Shown one piece after another: positions 21,253 through 32,652 of a DNA stretch of 64,000 nucleotides. The translations under genes were made by a program, and so were the position numbers. This DNA is from Chelonoidis abingdonii (Eukaryota > Chordata > Testudines > Testudinidae). The stretch covers positions 60,501,407-60,565,406 of the forward strand of contig NC_133773.1 in NCBI RefSeq assembly GCF_003597395.2, given 5' to 3'. Below the pieces are notes generated by a model, which saw only the letters and a list, made by a program, of their open reading frames with translations, made no database searches and had not been told where the DNA came from. The first letter of the stretch is position 1. Each line of letters opens with the position of its first letter.

Positions 21253-22970
21253 TCTAAAAACAAATCGTATAATTCTCCAGGTACATATTGAAAAAACATG
21301 CCGACAAGAACACTCATCCCTCATTCTCAGAACCTCATTGGAATATATTGCAGTGAAAGATATTACTGTTTCCCCTCACAAATTGTTTCTCTATTGAAAC
21401 TATATGCTGATGTCTTAACTGTTTGTGAAGGTTTGGAACTTTACAGCACTATATAAATGCTAGCTTTTGGGAAAGCTTTGTAAGATTATGATGCCAGCAT
21501 TGAAACTGTATTGAAATGGAAAGAGTAGTAATTACAACTGTTCATATGGTGTCACCAGTTGGCAGGTTTGGGCTTATGGTGGTGGTTGTAAGGAGAAAGT
21601 TTGAGAACTATCTGCCCTAAATATGGAGTACTGCAGGTTAAAAACCATAGTGTCCACTAGCGATACTTTGTATTAAACAAAAAGATAGCAAGTGTCTTCT
21701 GCTTTATGCACATGAAGTAGGACCCTCAGACTCCTGACATCTCCAACAGGGTTCTCAGCTAGATGAAGGTCAATAAAGATTGACCACTGAACAAGTTTTA
21801 AAAGGCAACAATATGGTCATGTAATTGGAGACAGTAGTACAATACTGGATCTGCAGTATAAAATTAAGAATTAGTTAAAGCAAAACAAATTTAAATTAAG
21901 AAGTTAATAATTAGGTCAAGTTAATACCCAAAACCCTCATACAAACTAATATGAGCAGACCAAAAAGGCATTGAGGCATTTAGGGAGATACTTGAATGGT
22001 AGAAAGTTAGCCATCTGTGTAACTGTAATTAGGAATTATGAACAAGGTGGGTTTTTTCCCCCACGGATTGACCCACTTGAAATAAATAGAAACTTTTTAA
22101 AAAGATACATGCATTAAATTCAATGCATGCAAGGTGCAGTTTGCCAGAATATAATCTTAAATCATCTCATATACAGAAACACTGAAGAGTAGCAAGTAGC
22201 TATTTCACATCTAATGACAAATCTGTAGAGACTGATTAATGCAACAATATCATGCAGCTGTCCCATTAAATGATCATAAAGAATGTTTGGACAGTATAAA
22301 AAAATAAACTAGAAATGCCATTTCCAAATTATATTTCTTAACAATCAGGTTAGTATGCCATATTAAATGAGATTTTTTTTTTTAGGAAGGGATTACTGCA
22401 TTTACCTTTAATATGGAAAAATTGAATTTATGTGGGGACAGCGCAAGATAAACCAAAATGTCCATAGTGTATCTGAGATATAACTTCAAATCAAGACACC
22501 AAAACATATTTGGTAGTCTTCAAAAACTGGCCGCTTTGACAGTCCATATAAAACAGCTGTCAAAAATCTCATTAGCTATCAATCTGATCTGACCTCACAG
22601 GTTTTAAACCTGTCTACTCCCACTTTACCAAGTGGAGACTTTCTGGTTCTCTCCTTCAAACACCCTGCACAATTCTGCCCTTTCCTAATAACCTAATCTT
22701 TAGCTCTTTCTGTATCTCCCCATATTTCCCAGCCTTGATGCCAATCTTTACACTGTTCATCCATTTCAATAGTTATCACTGTGCCTTCTTCCATGCCTCC
22801 CCCTAAGTATGGAATGCCCTTCCTGGTCCACAAAACCACTACTTTCTTCATATTCAAATCCCCAACTGTCTCTTAAAACATTCCTTGGTACTATGCAATG
22901 AGAAAGACAGACATATTGAAGTCCCACTCCTATCAAAACCTGCAAGAATGTAGCTGACTGATAGTGGCTG
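21253..22970. other. Non-coding DNA; possible L2-like relic near 22600-22900
   Basis: Mostly AT-rich sequence. The stretch at about 22600-22900 (pyrimidine-rich, with TATGGAATGCCCTTCC and TTCAAATCCCC) resembles the diverged 3' region of L2-type LINEs. The match is weak and is not called as a separate element. Confidence 0.35.
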
Positions 22971-22975
22971 ACTAA

Positions 22976-23217
22976 GGGCTTGTCTACGCTGGCACTTTAC
23001 AGTGCTGCAACTTTCTCACGCAGGTGTGTGAAAAACACCCCTCTGAGCGCAGCAAGTTTCAGCGCTGTAAAGCACCAGCACTGGAAGCTACGCCCTTCAT
23101 GGAGGAGGTTTTTCAGAATGCTGAGAGAGCACTCTCCCAGTGCTCTACCGTGACTACACAAGCCACGTTAAAGTGCCGTTGCGGCAGCGCTTTAATATTA
23201 CCAGTGTAGACTAGCCC
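22976..23217. mobile_element. Harbinger-type MITE, 242 bp
   Basis: The ends GGGCTTGTCTACGCTGG and, reversed, GGGCTAGTCTACACTGG match in 15 of 17 bases. A perfect TAA duplication flanks it (22973-22975 and 23218-23220). The interior is GC-richer and has CAGCGCTG and CAGTGCTG words, like the element at 60758-61514. It has no coding capacity. Confidence 0.8.
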
Positions 23218-23219
23218 TA

Positions 23220-23820
23220 AGAAACTTGGTAAGTCACAATGTTAGTTTATTAGGTCACATTATTGTTTTATTGTGTATAATTTTCACCTCACACATGATG
23301 CATCCTTTCCCTCTATTGTGTCTTTTTTATACTCATATTAGCACTGAAAGTACCTTATTTTAGGTTTGTACAACAGACTGTGGATGCTACCAGAAAAAGC
23401 TACATGAATAATACAGTGCAGACAAAAGTCCACAGGCTATATATACAGATATTAGAAGCTTTGGGCCGATTCTGAGAAGGTAAACAGTACAAGAAAAATT
23501 TCATCTAGCAGATTGAGGAGGCGGGCAGAGCACCAGAAACTCCCAAAATCTGTTTCCAGTATGTTGGCTTAACATTTTGCATTCTACAGTATTGTGGGCT
23601 ACTGGCCTGTCTCCCCAGCTCAGAAACAAATTGACATCGCATTCCTAGCCTTTTGCTTCAGGGTTTCTGCTTTATTTTTTCCAAACGCCGTAAATTCAGC
23701 ACTTCAATTGTCCATTCCCCGGTAATCTGAGGTCTTCTGCAGTTGCATCTATTCCCTACAGGTTCCCTGCTCTGCTGCCTGCCACAGCAGCCAAACTGCT
23801 TCCTGTAGCTTTCCTCCCTC
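23220..23820. other. Non-coding DNA, no recognised feature
   Basis: Spacer of about 600 bp between two Harbinger-type elements. Nothing is recognised in it. Confidence 0.4.
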
Positions 23821-23826
23821 AACTTA

Positions 23827-25901
23827 GGCCTGGTCTACACTACACCGTTAAATCGATTTAACGCTGTACCTGTCCACACTACAACGCTCTTTATATCGAT
23901 ATAAAGGGCTCTTTAAATCGATTTCTGTACTCCTCCCCGACGAGAGGAGTAGTGCTAAAATCGATATAAACATATCGTATTAGGGTTACTGTGGCCGCAA
24001 ATCGACGTTATTGGCCTCCCGGCGGTATCCCACAATGCACCACTGACCGCTCTGGACAGCAATCTGAACTCGGATGCAGTGGCCAGGTAAACAGGAAAAG
24101 CCCCGCGAACTTTTTGAATTACATTTCCTGTTGCCAGCATGGAGCTCTGATCAGCACGGGTGGCAATGCAGTCCCAAATCCAAAAAGGAGCTCCAGCATG
24201 GACCGTACGGGAGGATTACTGGATCTTGATCGCTGTATGGGGAGACACAAATTTTCTATCAACAAGCTTCCGTTACAGAAGACGAAATGCCAAAGCTTTT
24301 GAAAAAAAAATCTCCCAGGCCTAGCACAGGCTGCCTGTGACAAGCGTAACGGGAAGCCAGAGATCAATATGGACGCTCATGGAGGACGGAGGAAGGTAGT
24401 GAGGACTCCAGCTATCCCACAGTCCACAGCAGTTTCTCTGAAAAGTATTTGCATTCCTGGCTGAGCTCCCACATGGACTGTCGGCAAACACATTGTCCGG
24501 AGGGTTCAGGAAATTAGCTCGTCCAATTTACCCCCCCCCCCCCGCACATGAAGAAGAGGAAATAAATAGTTTCTTCTTCTTTCAATGTCACCCTATGTCT
24601 ACTGAATGCTGCTGGTAGACGCGATTGTGCGCAGTGAAGGACGCAGTATCCAGCTCATTCTCCCCTCCCCGGGGGCAGACGTGCCAATATGACTATATCC
24701 GTCATCACCATCAGCCCTTGAGCGCTCCGGCTGGCCTCAGGTGAGGGCTGGCCGGGGGCGCCTGGAGTAAAAACAGGAATGGACTCCAGTCATTCTAGTA
24801 GTGGTACAGAACGGCTGGTAAACCGTCTTCATCAGGGAGCAACTGGGGGAACTGAGCTTCATCAGCCCCCTCCCTTTCCTGCGTGCTAAAGAAAGATTCT
24901 TGTATGCTTGGACTATCATTAGCAGCAGCATGCTGGGCTCCTCTCCCTTGCACCGCTTAATGTTCTGCCGACTGTCATAGCACCGGAGGCTGCCTCCCCC
25001 TCATTTTATGTCACTAAAAACTCATGTTCCTTATTCCTGCATTTCTTTATAACTTCATGACAGAAGATGGCGGGACACTGCACGGTAGCCCAGGAAGGTT
25101 GGGGGAGGAGGGAAAGCAACGGTGGGTGTGCAGGGGCACCCCCTGTGAATACTTGACACGGAGCACTGTGCTCTCTATTACACTGCTCCTCTAGTACACT
25201 TGCCCCATATTTTAGGCAGGACTGACTATTTTTACGAAACCATGAAAGGAGGGATTGTCAGGGAAGTCATTCCGTTTCTGCTTTGCGCCCCCGGCCGATC
25301 TCAGCCAAGGGCACTCTGATTAGCAGTAGACTACAGAGGGGGAGAGATAACCGTCATCTCATTGCCAGTTTTACTTGGCAGTAGACGGTACAGAATGACG
25401 GTAACCATCTCTGCTATCATGCAAAAGCAAATGAATTCGCGTTGCTGTGTAGCGCTGGAGTTACGCCTCTGGCCCGCAGCATCCCAGTTACACAATACGA
25501 TGGACTTGGCTTAAAAAAAAGCTGAACAGGCTCCATGGTTGCATGCATATGGGCGTCTGCCCAGGGCAATCCAGGGAAAAAGGGCGCGAAACACGATTGT
25601 CTGCTGTTGTTTTCCCAGAGGAAGGAATGACTTTACGACTTCCAGAACCACCCGCGGGACTATGTTCAACCTAGAATTCCAAGGGGCACGGGGAGACTGC
25701 GGGAACTATGGATAGCTATGGAATAGCTACCCACAATGCAACGCCTCCAGAAATCGACGCTAAGCCTCGGACCTATGGACGCACACTGCTGAATTACTGT
25801 GCCTAGTGATGGCCGCGTGAAATCGAATTTATTAATATCTGTTTTTATAAAACCGGTTTAAGTAATTCAGAATTATTCCTGTAGTGATTGTAGACGTAGC
25901 C
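23827..25901. mobile_element. Harbinger-derived element, coding region eroded
   Basis: The left end GGCCTGGTCTACACTACA and reversed right end GGCTACGTCTACAATCAC are flanked by TTA (23824-23826) and TTT (25902-25904). Subterminal sequence repeats the structure of the 3863-7916 element: CTGTACTCCTCCCCGACGAG, ATCGATTT words, GACCGCTCTGGACAGCA, ATGGACCGTACGGG. The right part mirrors the transposase-side terminus (GATAGCTA, CCCACAATGCAACGC). Between them the SANT and transposase frames are no longer recognisable. A 13-base C run lies at 24531-24543. It is a non-autonomous or much-decayed relative. Confidence 0.75.
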
Positions 25902-25904
25902 TTT

Positions 25905-26605
25905 GACCTTCAGGCCTTTTATTAGGAAAATCAAGTACTTGTTGAGGCAAACTTACAAGCTCCAACCTGTTCTTAACAAGGCTCTACCTCAGAAACAGGG
26001 AGTACGCCCCAGGTCCCATGGTGTAAAAAGGGCAGACTATTCCTGCTTCAGCCTTGTACCTAGGATCTCAGATGGCCTTTAATTTATGCCTTACACAGTC
26101 ATCTTGTCTTGGTAAAAAAAGCATTATCCACATTTTTTGAATATGGGAAAAAACTAGAATCAGAGCAGTTAATGACCTTCTCAAGGCCTCAGAAAGTCTG
26201 TTACAATCCAGAATTAGCAGCCAGCTCTAACTTTTCCTTGCTTGGTACATTACTCTGCTTAGATTGGGCATTTGCTCCCACGAAAGGCACAACCTTTCAA
26301 TGCCAAATTCCTATTTGCAAAATGAGGGAAGCTTATCTATTTATTAGGGAGAGTTGGAAGGCAAGTGTTAAGCACTTCGAGACCCTTGTGATAAAGATTA
26401 TTTGATTGCTTAGTGTTACTATTTTGAAAATCCAAGAAAAACAGGGAATCAACATTCAGATAAACACAAAAAAAACACACACACACACAAAAAATACTGG
26501 AAATGTATTGGAAAAGAAGTAATATCCTAAAACTTTAACTCTGCTCTTGTATACGTGTGTACCCCTCCTTGTAAATTAGATATCTATCAAGGCATCTCAG
26601 CTGTC
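25905..26605. other. Non-coding DNA, no recognised feature
   Basis: AT-rich spacer with a short CA/A run near 26469-26490. No gene or repeat end was seen. Confidence 0.4.
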
Positions 26606-26608
26606 TTA

Positions 26609-26948
26609 GGGTGGTCTACACTACGCGGGTAAATCGATTTTAGAATTACGCAATTTCAGCTACGTTATTCACGTAGCTGAAGTCGAATATCTAAAATCCC
26701 GATTTACTCACCCGTCCTCACCACGCGGATCGATGTCCCGCGGCTCGCCATGTCGATTCCGGGAACTTCCGTGGTTGGAGGGAGTTCCGGAATCGATATA
26801 AGCGAGTTCTCAGGGATCGATATATCCCTCCGGAATCGATATAAGCGTGCTCAGGGATCGATATATCCCGTCTAGATTAGACGGGATATATCGATCCCCG
26901 AGCAATCAATTTTAACGCGCCGATACGGCGCGTAGTCTAGACGTGGCC
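26609..26948. mobile_element. Harbinger-type MITE with strong palindromes, 340 bp
   Basis: TTA duplications (26606-26608, 26949-26951) flank the ends GGGTGGTCTACACTACGCG and, reversed, GGCCACGTCTAGACTACGCG. It contains a perfect 11-bp inverted repeat with 5-base loop (26655-26681), two tandem copies of a GGAATCGATATAAGCG plus GGGATCGATATATCCC unit, and a perfect 21-bp inverted repeat with a 3-base spacer (26854-26898). It has no coding capacity and is much less mutated than neighbouring repeats. Confidence 0.85.
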
Positions 26949-26951
26949 TTA

Positions 26952-28925
26952 GAGGTTAAAAATCTATAGATACTTCGGTGGTTAAGAAAATGTTAAAGAC
27001 CTCTATGTTAAGGGTCTTCAACCCAGACCACTGCTTTACACAGGTGATGAATACAAAGTTTAGGGTGTAAACAGTTTCAGAGAACTGACCTCTGAAGACA
27101 GTGAAGGGTTAAACCGGTAAAGTCTCCAATGAATGACTGCCATGAGAAAATCATATCAGGAAGGTAAACTTGGAGCTAAATACAACTGTGGTATATCTGA
27201 AGGAGAAGAAAATAGAAGAGAAATTGATTTTGCTGCTTTATCAATAGAAGTTAACCTAGGGAAGTCTCTGGTTAAACAGGTGGGATTTACGTGGGTGATT
27301 GTGACACGTCAGCCATAACAGTCATGTACGGAAACAGCACTCCTTGAAGTTCCATTACACTTGTCAATATGTTTAGTAGTTTTGTAGAAACAAAAAACTC
27401 AAAAAAAAAAATCTTCCCACAGAGTTTTAAACCATGTGTTCAAAAGGTTTCCAACAAATTCATTTCTACATTAACTTAAAAGGGATGGTTTTTTAGAAGC
27501 CAAAGTTTTAGTTGGTCAAGAAGTTTTCTTCAACTGTATTTCCTTTGTCCCACAAGGTGAGGCTAGCTCCATAAGACAGATAGCTAAAGATTATATGTAC
27601 ATCCCATTTAATGTGTGCTGGAGTATTAATCAGAGCCAGGCCCAGCCCTTTTCTTCACAAATTCTCTGAATTCCTGCACATGCAAATGTAGCTGTGGTGT
27701 TTCCTTTCAAGGAAAGAGGTGTAACTCTCTCCCCCAACACCTGGATAAGCTATACACACCATCATAATGGTACATGCATTTGTAGTTGTGTAAGGTATTT
27801 CAATGGGGTAATGTATGTGACTCAATGTCAATGTTGAAAACCAATTATGCAAATGTGTATGAATGATTTTGACCAAGCCTGTGCCATTGTTCATGGCACA
27901 ATTAGGTCTCATTTACACTACAAGATAGACACTGTTAAACTAAAGTTATGAGATAATCATGTTCTGTTACTGAATTCTCATCATCACTTGATTTGGAGCG
28001 TAAACATGCGGCTCAAGTACACAGGGGAACAAAACTGAGTAGCGAAAAGGAGAAGCACAACACTTCACAAGCACGCTCAAATTCATTTTCGGCATGACTG
28101 AAGAAGAAGAGGTGAAAGAAAGAGAAAGGAGATTGTCATCCTTGGCACAAACATGTCCACCATGATTAAGAGTTAGTGGGTTCATATTATGCTAAGTTCA
28201 ACAGAAAGAACAGTAAAGGAAATATTTTGAAAGTATTGAATTGAGTTTTAGCTCTATGCCTCACGTTGACTGGTGGGAAATCAAAGCAGGTCATACAGCT
28301 GAAGTTATGCATAACCATATAAATGTAGTGAGTTGACTAGTTTACTGAGATTTTTAGACTGCAAACCTAACTTGGCTAAAACCTGTTACCTTATCATGCA
28401 TGCTGTAGGTATGCTGAAGTGACAAAACAGGGGTAACTATAGCTAGAGGGGAAATCACCACTGACCGAGAGGAGATTATGCTTTGGTTGCAATACACACA
28501 CTTTCGTTTAATCTGAAATGCTGCTTTTGAAACTAGATTAGCACAGTAAAACATTAACAAGCTACAAAAATTCATATCACACTAGGCCAAACAATGCACA
28601 CCTACTGAGGAACTAGTGGTCTACTTTGACAGCTATGGTAAATGTAAAGGTGCTCATTTTATTTTAATCTGCTCCAGCTTTTCCTTTTTCACAATTGGAT
28701 ACAAGTTAAAAAGAAACAGTTTCTATAAGGAAAAACCCTGATTTTTCCTTCATAAACCCATTAAGCACGTGTCCCAGTGGAGTAAGAATTTGACAAGAAA
28801 AAGAAGCCCCCGCAATTAATTTCAGAAGGAGATGGTCTGACAAGTGTTGTGGGGTTTTTTTGTTTTGATTAAGTTATGGGAACTAGCCTTCCTACAGCCT
28901 TCTTCCTCAATACAAAGCCAATATA
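26952..28925. other. Non-coding DNA, no recognised feature
   Basis: About 2 kb, AT-rich, with only short chance ORFs. No repeat termini or conserved coding segment. Confidence 0.4.
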
Positions 28926-28928
28926 TTA

Positions 28929-29395
28929 CCGTATATATTTGTTCATAAGCCAAATATATTTGGTAAAAAAGTAACGCATCAAAAAGCGGGGTCAGCTTAG
29001 AAACGGGTCTACACCAAAATCTGATGATTTTAAACTCTAATACACTGTCATTTTGTTTACCTGGAGCGTCTGCAGGTATGGAGCCCCTCAGCTCCCTGTG
29101 GCCACAGTTCACCATTCCCAGCCAATGGGAGTTTTCCCACAGCTCCCATTGGCTGGGAACGGTGAACCGCGGCCACAGGTAACTGAGGGCTCCATGCCTG
29201 CAGATGCTCCAGGTAAACAAGACATCCCAACCTGCCAGAGGCTTACCCTGACAGGCTGGGAGCCAAAGTTTGCCAATGCCTGAAATATAGGGTCAGCTTA
29301 TGAAAGGGTCATACAGTTTTTGCTATTTTTACCCAACCATCTTGGGGGCGGGGATCGGCTTATAAATGAACAGGCTAATGAACAAATACATACGG
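28929..29395. mobile_element. MITE with long internal hairpin, TA-flanked
   Basis: The ends CCGTATATATTTGTTCAT and, reversed, CCGTATGTATTTGTTCAT are near-perfect inverted repeats between TA dinucleotides. Inside, 29055-29131 and 29143-29218 are ~90% identical inverted arms (77 and 76 bp) with an 11-base loop; both arms start GTTTACCTGGAGC and end near CCAGCCAATGGGAG. The words GGGTCAGCTTA and GATCGGCTTATAAATGAAC occur outside the hairpin. Superfamily unassigned; the TA duplication suggests Tc1/mariner. Confidence 0.7.
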
Positions 29396-29399
29396 TATA

Positions 29400-30270
29400 T
29401 CACATTCTTGAGGTACTGATACATTTCCTTACCAAAAAAAATGCAATGTTTTTCTGCCATCACATTTGCCCATTGGCTTGCCTTCACAGGCTTGCTCTTA
29501 ATTGAGGTAGAAACTATGGCCAAGATCCTGAAATCTCTTGGGGCAGACCGTTAAATGTATGAAAGAATTAGGACCAATAGTTTATCTGCCTCTTGGAGAA
29601 AAAAAGATAGGCCTTTCAAAGAAAGCCCACAAGAGATCACAACCTTTGCATACAGACTAGGAAAAGGGGAGAGAAGCAAGCCAAATAACTGTCCCTCTAT
29701 CAGCTTTACAGTGTTATGTTTAACAAGTGATTAAGGAGTGCCAAAAAGTGGTCCTCTTCCTTTACTCATGTGCAAACCAGTTCTTGTCCTCTTCCTTTTT
29801 ATAACTTACATATATGGTGAGGTGATGCAGCAGATCACAGCAACAAAGAAAGACCAGAGTGTTTGACCCCCTTGTGTTTTTGCTGGAGAAATGCTTAGTC
29901 AATTGAAACCCTGAGCAAAACCCTGGCACAAATTCCCAGTCCCTGATTACACACACCACCACATTCATCCCGTCAGAAGGGATGAACGCAAGTGTGCAAT
30001 GCTAGTTGCTTAAGACAGTCAGGGATCTTGCCATATAGATGTCTATTTCTCAACACAAGTTAATGCAGCACAGCTTTGTAACATGCTTTGAGATCTACTG
30101 AAAAGTGATATCATAACTAGGGACTATTAACAAATACTGGCCAATGAATAAGATTTCAGGCAGTCTGTTACTAAAGTTGCACAAAAAGATACCCAAAATA
30201 GCAGCTATATCTAATACTGCCTCATGATAGAAAGGAGGCATCGCTACACAGGAGTGTGACTGATATTGCA
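29400..30270. other. Non-coding DNA, no recognised feature
   Basis: Spacer before the Penelope element. The last part (from about 30100) may belong to its decayed upstream coding sequence but could not be aligned by eye. Confidence 0.35.
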
Positions 30271-30274
30271 AGAC

Positions 30275-30850
30275 GCACATCTCTATAGGTGCCCCTCTGC
30301 CATGTACATTGCCAAACGAGACAGTCTCTACGCAAAAGAATAAATGGACACAAATCTGACATCAGGAATCATAACATTCAAAAACCCGTGGGAGAACACT
30401 TCAACCTCTCTAACCACTCAGTGACAGACTTGAAGGTGGCAATTTTGCAACAAAAAAACTTCAAAAACAGACTCCAAAGAGATTGCTGAACTCGAATTAA
30501 TATGCAAATTAGATACAATTAACTCAGACCTAAACAGAAACTGGGAATGGTTGGGTCATTACACTAATTGAATCTATTTCCCTATGGTAAGTTCTCCCCA
30601 AACCTTCTATGGGTCATCTTAATTATCACTTCAAAAGTTTTTTCTCCTGCTGATGATAGCTCTTCTTAATTGATTAGACTCTTCCTGTTGGTATGCATAC
30701 TTCCACCTTTTCATGTTCTCTGTATGTATAAATCTCCTGTCTGTGTATTCCATTCTATGCATCCGAAGAAGTGAGCTGTAGCTCACAAAAGCTCATGCTG
30801 AAATAAATTTGTTAGTCTCTAAGGTTCCACAAGTACTCCTGTTCTTTTTA
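30275..30850 (+). mobile_element. Penelope-like retroelement 3' part
   Basis: Contains the GIY-YIG remnant (30289-30489), a ~270-bp 3' UTR, and a tail with a decayed hammerhead-like core CCGAAGA (30763-30769), stem GTGAGC/GCTCAC (30771-30776 with 30781-30786), AAAA in place of GAAA, and a 3-bp stem with loop TCAT. It ends with AAATTTGTTAGTCTCTAAGG and ACAAGTACTCCTGTTCTTTT, shared with the tail at 46235-46300. Confidence 0.8.
30289..30489 (+). pseudogene. Penelope GIY-YIG endonuclease C-terminal remnant
   Basis: The open segment reads TRQSLRKRINGHKSDIRNHN, then KPVGEHFNLSNHSVTDLKVA and LQQKNFKNRLQ. This is the C-terminal GIY-YIG endonuclease region of vertebrate Penelope-like elements, which nicks target DNA for priming. 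The GIY/YIG start is damaged, the RT domain is missing, and the frame closes just after FKNRLQRDC although related residues continue beyond the stop. It is a 5'-truncated, dead copy. Confidence 0.8.
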
Positions 30851-31810
30851 AGAGTGTAGCAGTGTCCCAGTGGTGGTCAAGGGATGAACAACTCCTTTGA
30901 CAAGCATGCTGGAAGTATAACTCAGTAGATATTGGAATCCTCCAATACATTAATGGGCAAAGGTTAAAGATTTTGTTCTCAGCACACTTGGAGTTACTGC
31001 ATAACTAGACTGAACTATTGTTACTTATGCCAGCATTACCACTTGACAGGACTTCTAATTTTTTTTATAAGTGACCTTCAAAGGATATTTAAAAATAGGG
31101 CTTATGATTTTTTTATACTTCTTTATAATGTACACTGAAAGCCTCAAAAGTTGTCTTTAAAACCATGATTTCTTCTTTTTTTAAAAAAAAGAATTCTTAA
31201 ATCAGCAGGAATGTCAAGTCTGCTCTTTTGTTTTTGCTGGGGCAGATGAACCTCACAGGGTTCTCCCTTAACCAGCTAGCACATGGTAAAATACAAATTG
31301 CCCAGTCTACATGAAAGTCTGAGAAGGTGTTTAAAAATCCACATTTCATCCTAGTTTAGGCATTACTTTAGAGTGTAGTTCTGCTATGAACAGTGACTAT
31401 GTAAGGACACATTCCTATTCAGTTCTGCTCCCTGTGCGTGTTCAAAGTCTGCTTGCTTTGGTAACAAAAATATGGTTCCCCTGGTTTTTTTTTATTCCTA
31501 CCATCACTGCTGAACTAATACAGCTATGAGTTAGTAAAATGAATGAAACCCAGTTCAGGGGGGAAATATTTGTCCTCATTTACTTATGTACAACCCACTA
31601 CTGAGGGCTAAAATTTAACCTGAAGAATCTATTACTAGTTATGGAACACAACAGGACATTCAGATCCCAAGCTGAATTTGCAGGACTGATAGAAGGGCAG
31701 ACTTCTCCTTTTACAAGTTATGAGATAATTTGCTCTGGAAGTAAGTGAGACACAGAGCAGATCACAACAACATTCTTAAAAGTCACTTTTCAAATTCGAT
31801 CAGCACAAGA
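30850..31810. other. Non-coding DNA, no recognised feature
   Basis: AT-rich spacer between the Penelope element and the first CR1. No termini or coding segment seen. Confidence 0.4.
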
Positions 31811-31814
31811 GAGT

Positions 31815-32652
31815 AAGTATAAGAACGGCCATACTGGGTCAGACCAAAGGTCCACCTAGCCCAGTACCCTCTCTTGCAACAACGGCCAATGCCAGGTGCC
31901 CCAGAGGGAATGAACAGAACAGGTAACCATCAAGTCATCGCCTATTCCCAGCTTTTGGCAAACAGAGGCTAGGGAAACGATCCTTGCCAACAGCCATTAA
32001 TGAACCAATCCTTCATGAACCTATCTAGTTATTTTTTGAACCCTGTTATCGTCGTGGCCTTCACAACCTCCTCTGGCAAGGAGTTCCACAGGTTAACTGT
32101 GTGTTGTGTGTGAAGAAATACTTCCTTTTGTTTGTTTTAAATCTGCTACCTATTAATTTCATTTAGTGACCCCTAGGTCTTGTTATTTACTCCATCTCAT
32201 AACACACGTCCTTATTTACTTTCTCCACACCAGTTAGGATTTTATGGACCTCTGTCATATCCCCTCCCCCTTGTCATCGCTTTCTTCCAAGCTGAAAAGT
32301 CCCAGTCTTATTAATCTCTCCTCATATGGCAGCCATTCCATACCCCTAATCATGTTTTTGCCTTTTCCTGAACCTTTTCTAATTCCAATATTTTTTTTGA
32401 GATGGCACACAGTATTCAAGATGTGGACACACCATCGATTTAGATACCTGCAATGATATTTTCTCTTATTATTATCTATCCCTTTCTTAATGATTCTCAA
32501 TATTCTGTTTGCTGTTTTAATTGCCACTGCACACTGAGTGACTGTTTTCAGAGCACTATCCACAATGACTCCAATATCTCTTTCTTGAGTGGTAACAGCT
32601 AAATTTAGACCCCCATCATTTTATATGCGTAGTTGGGATTATGTTTTCCAAT
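31815..32652 (-). mobile_element. CR1 LINE 3' fragment, antisense
   Basis: The plus strand starts AAGAACGGCCATACTGGGTC, the reversed CR1 3' terminus. The minus-strand open segment 32563-32255 encodes C-terminal ORF2 residues (QCAVAIKTANRILRIIKKGI, MIRGMEWLPYEERLIRLGLF). It is 5'-truncated at about 32652, where it meets the sense copy head to head. Confidence 0.85.

Noticed and set aside
22600..22900. L2-like 3' region, antisense
   Set aside because: Resemblance is limited to pyrimidine-rich words; it is too weak for a feature call without an alignment.
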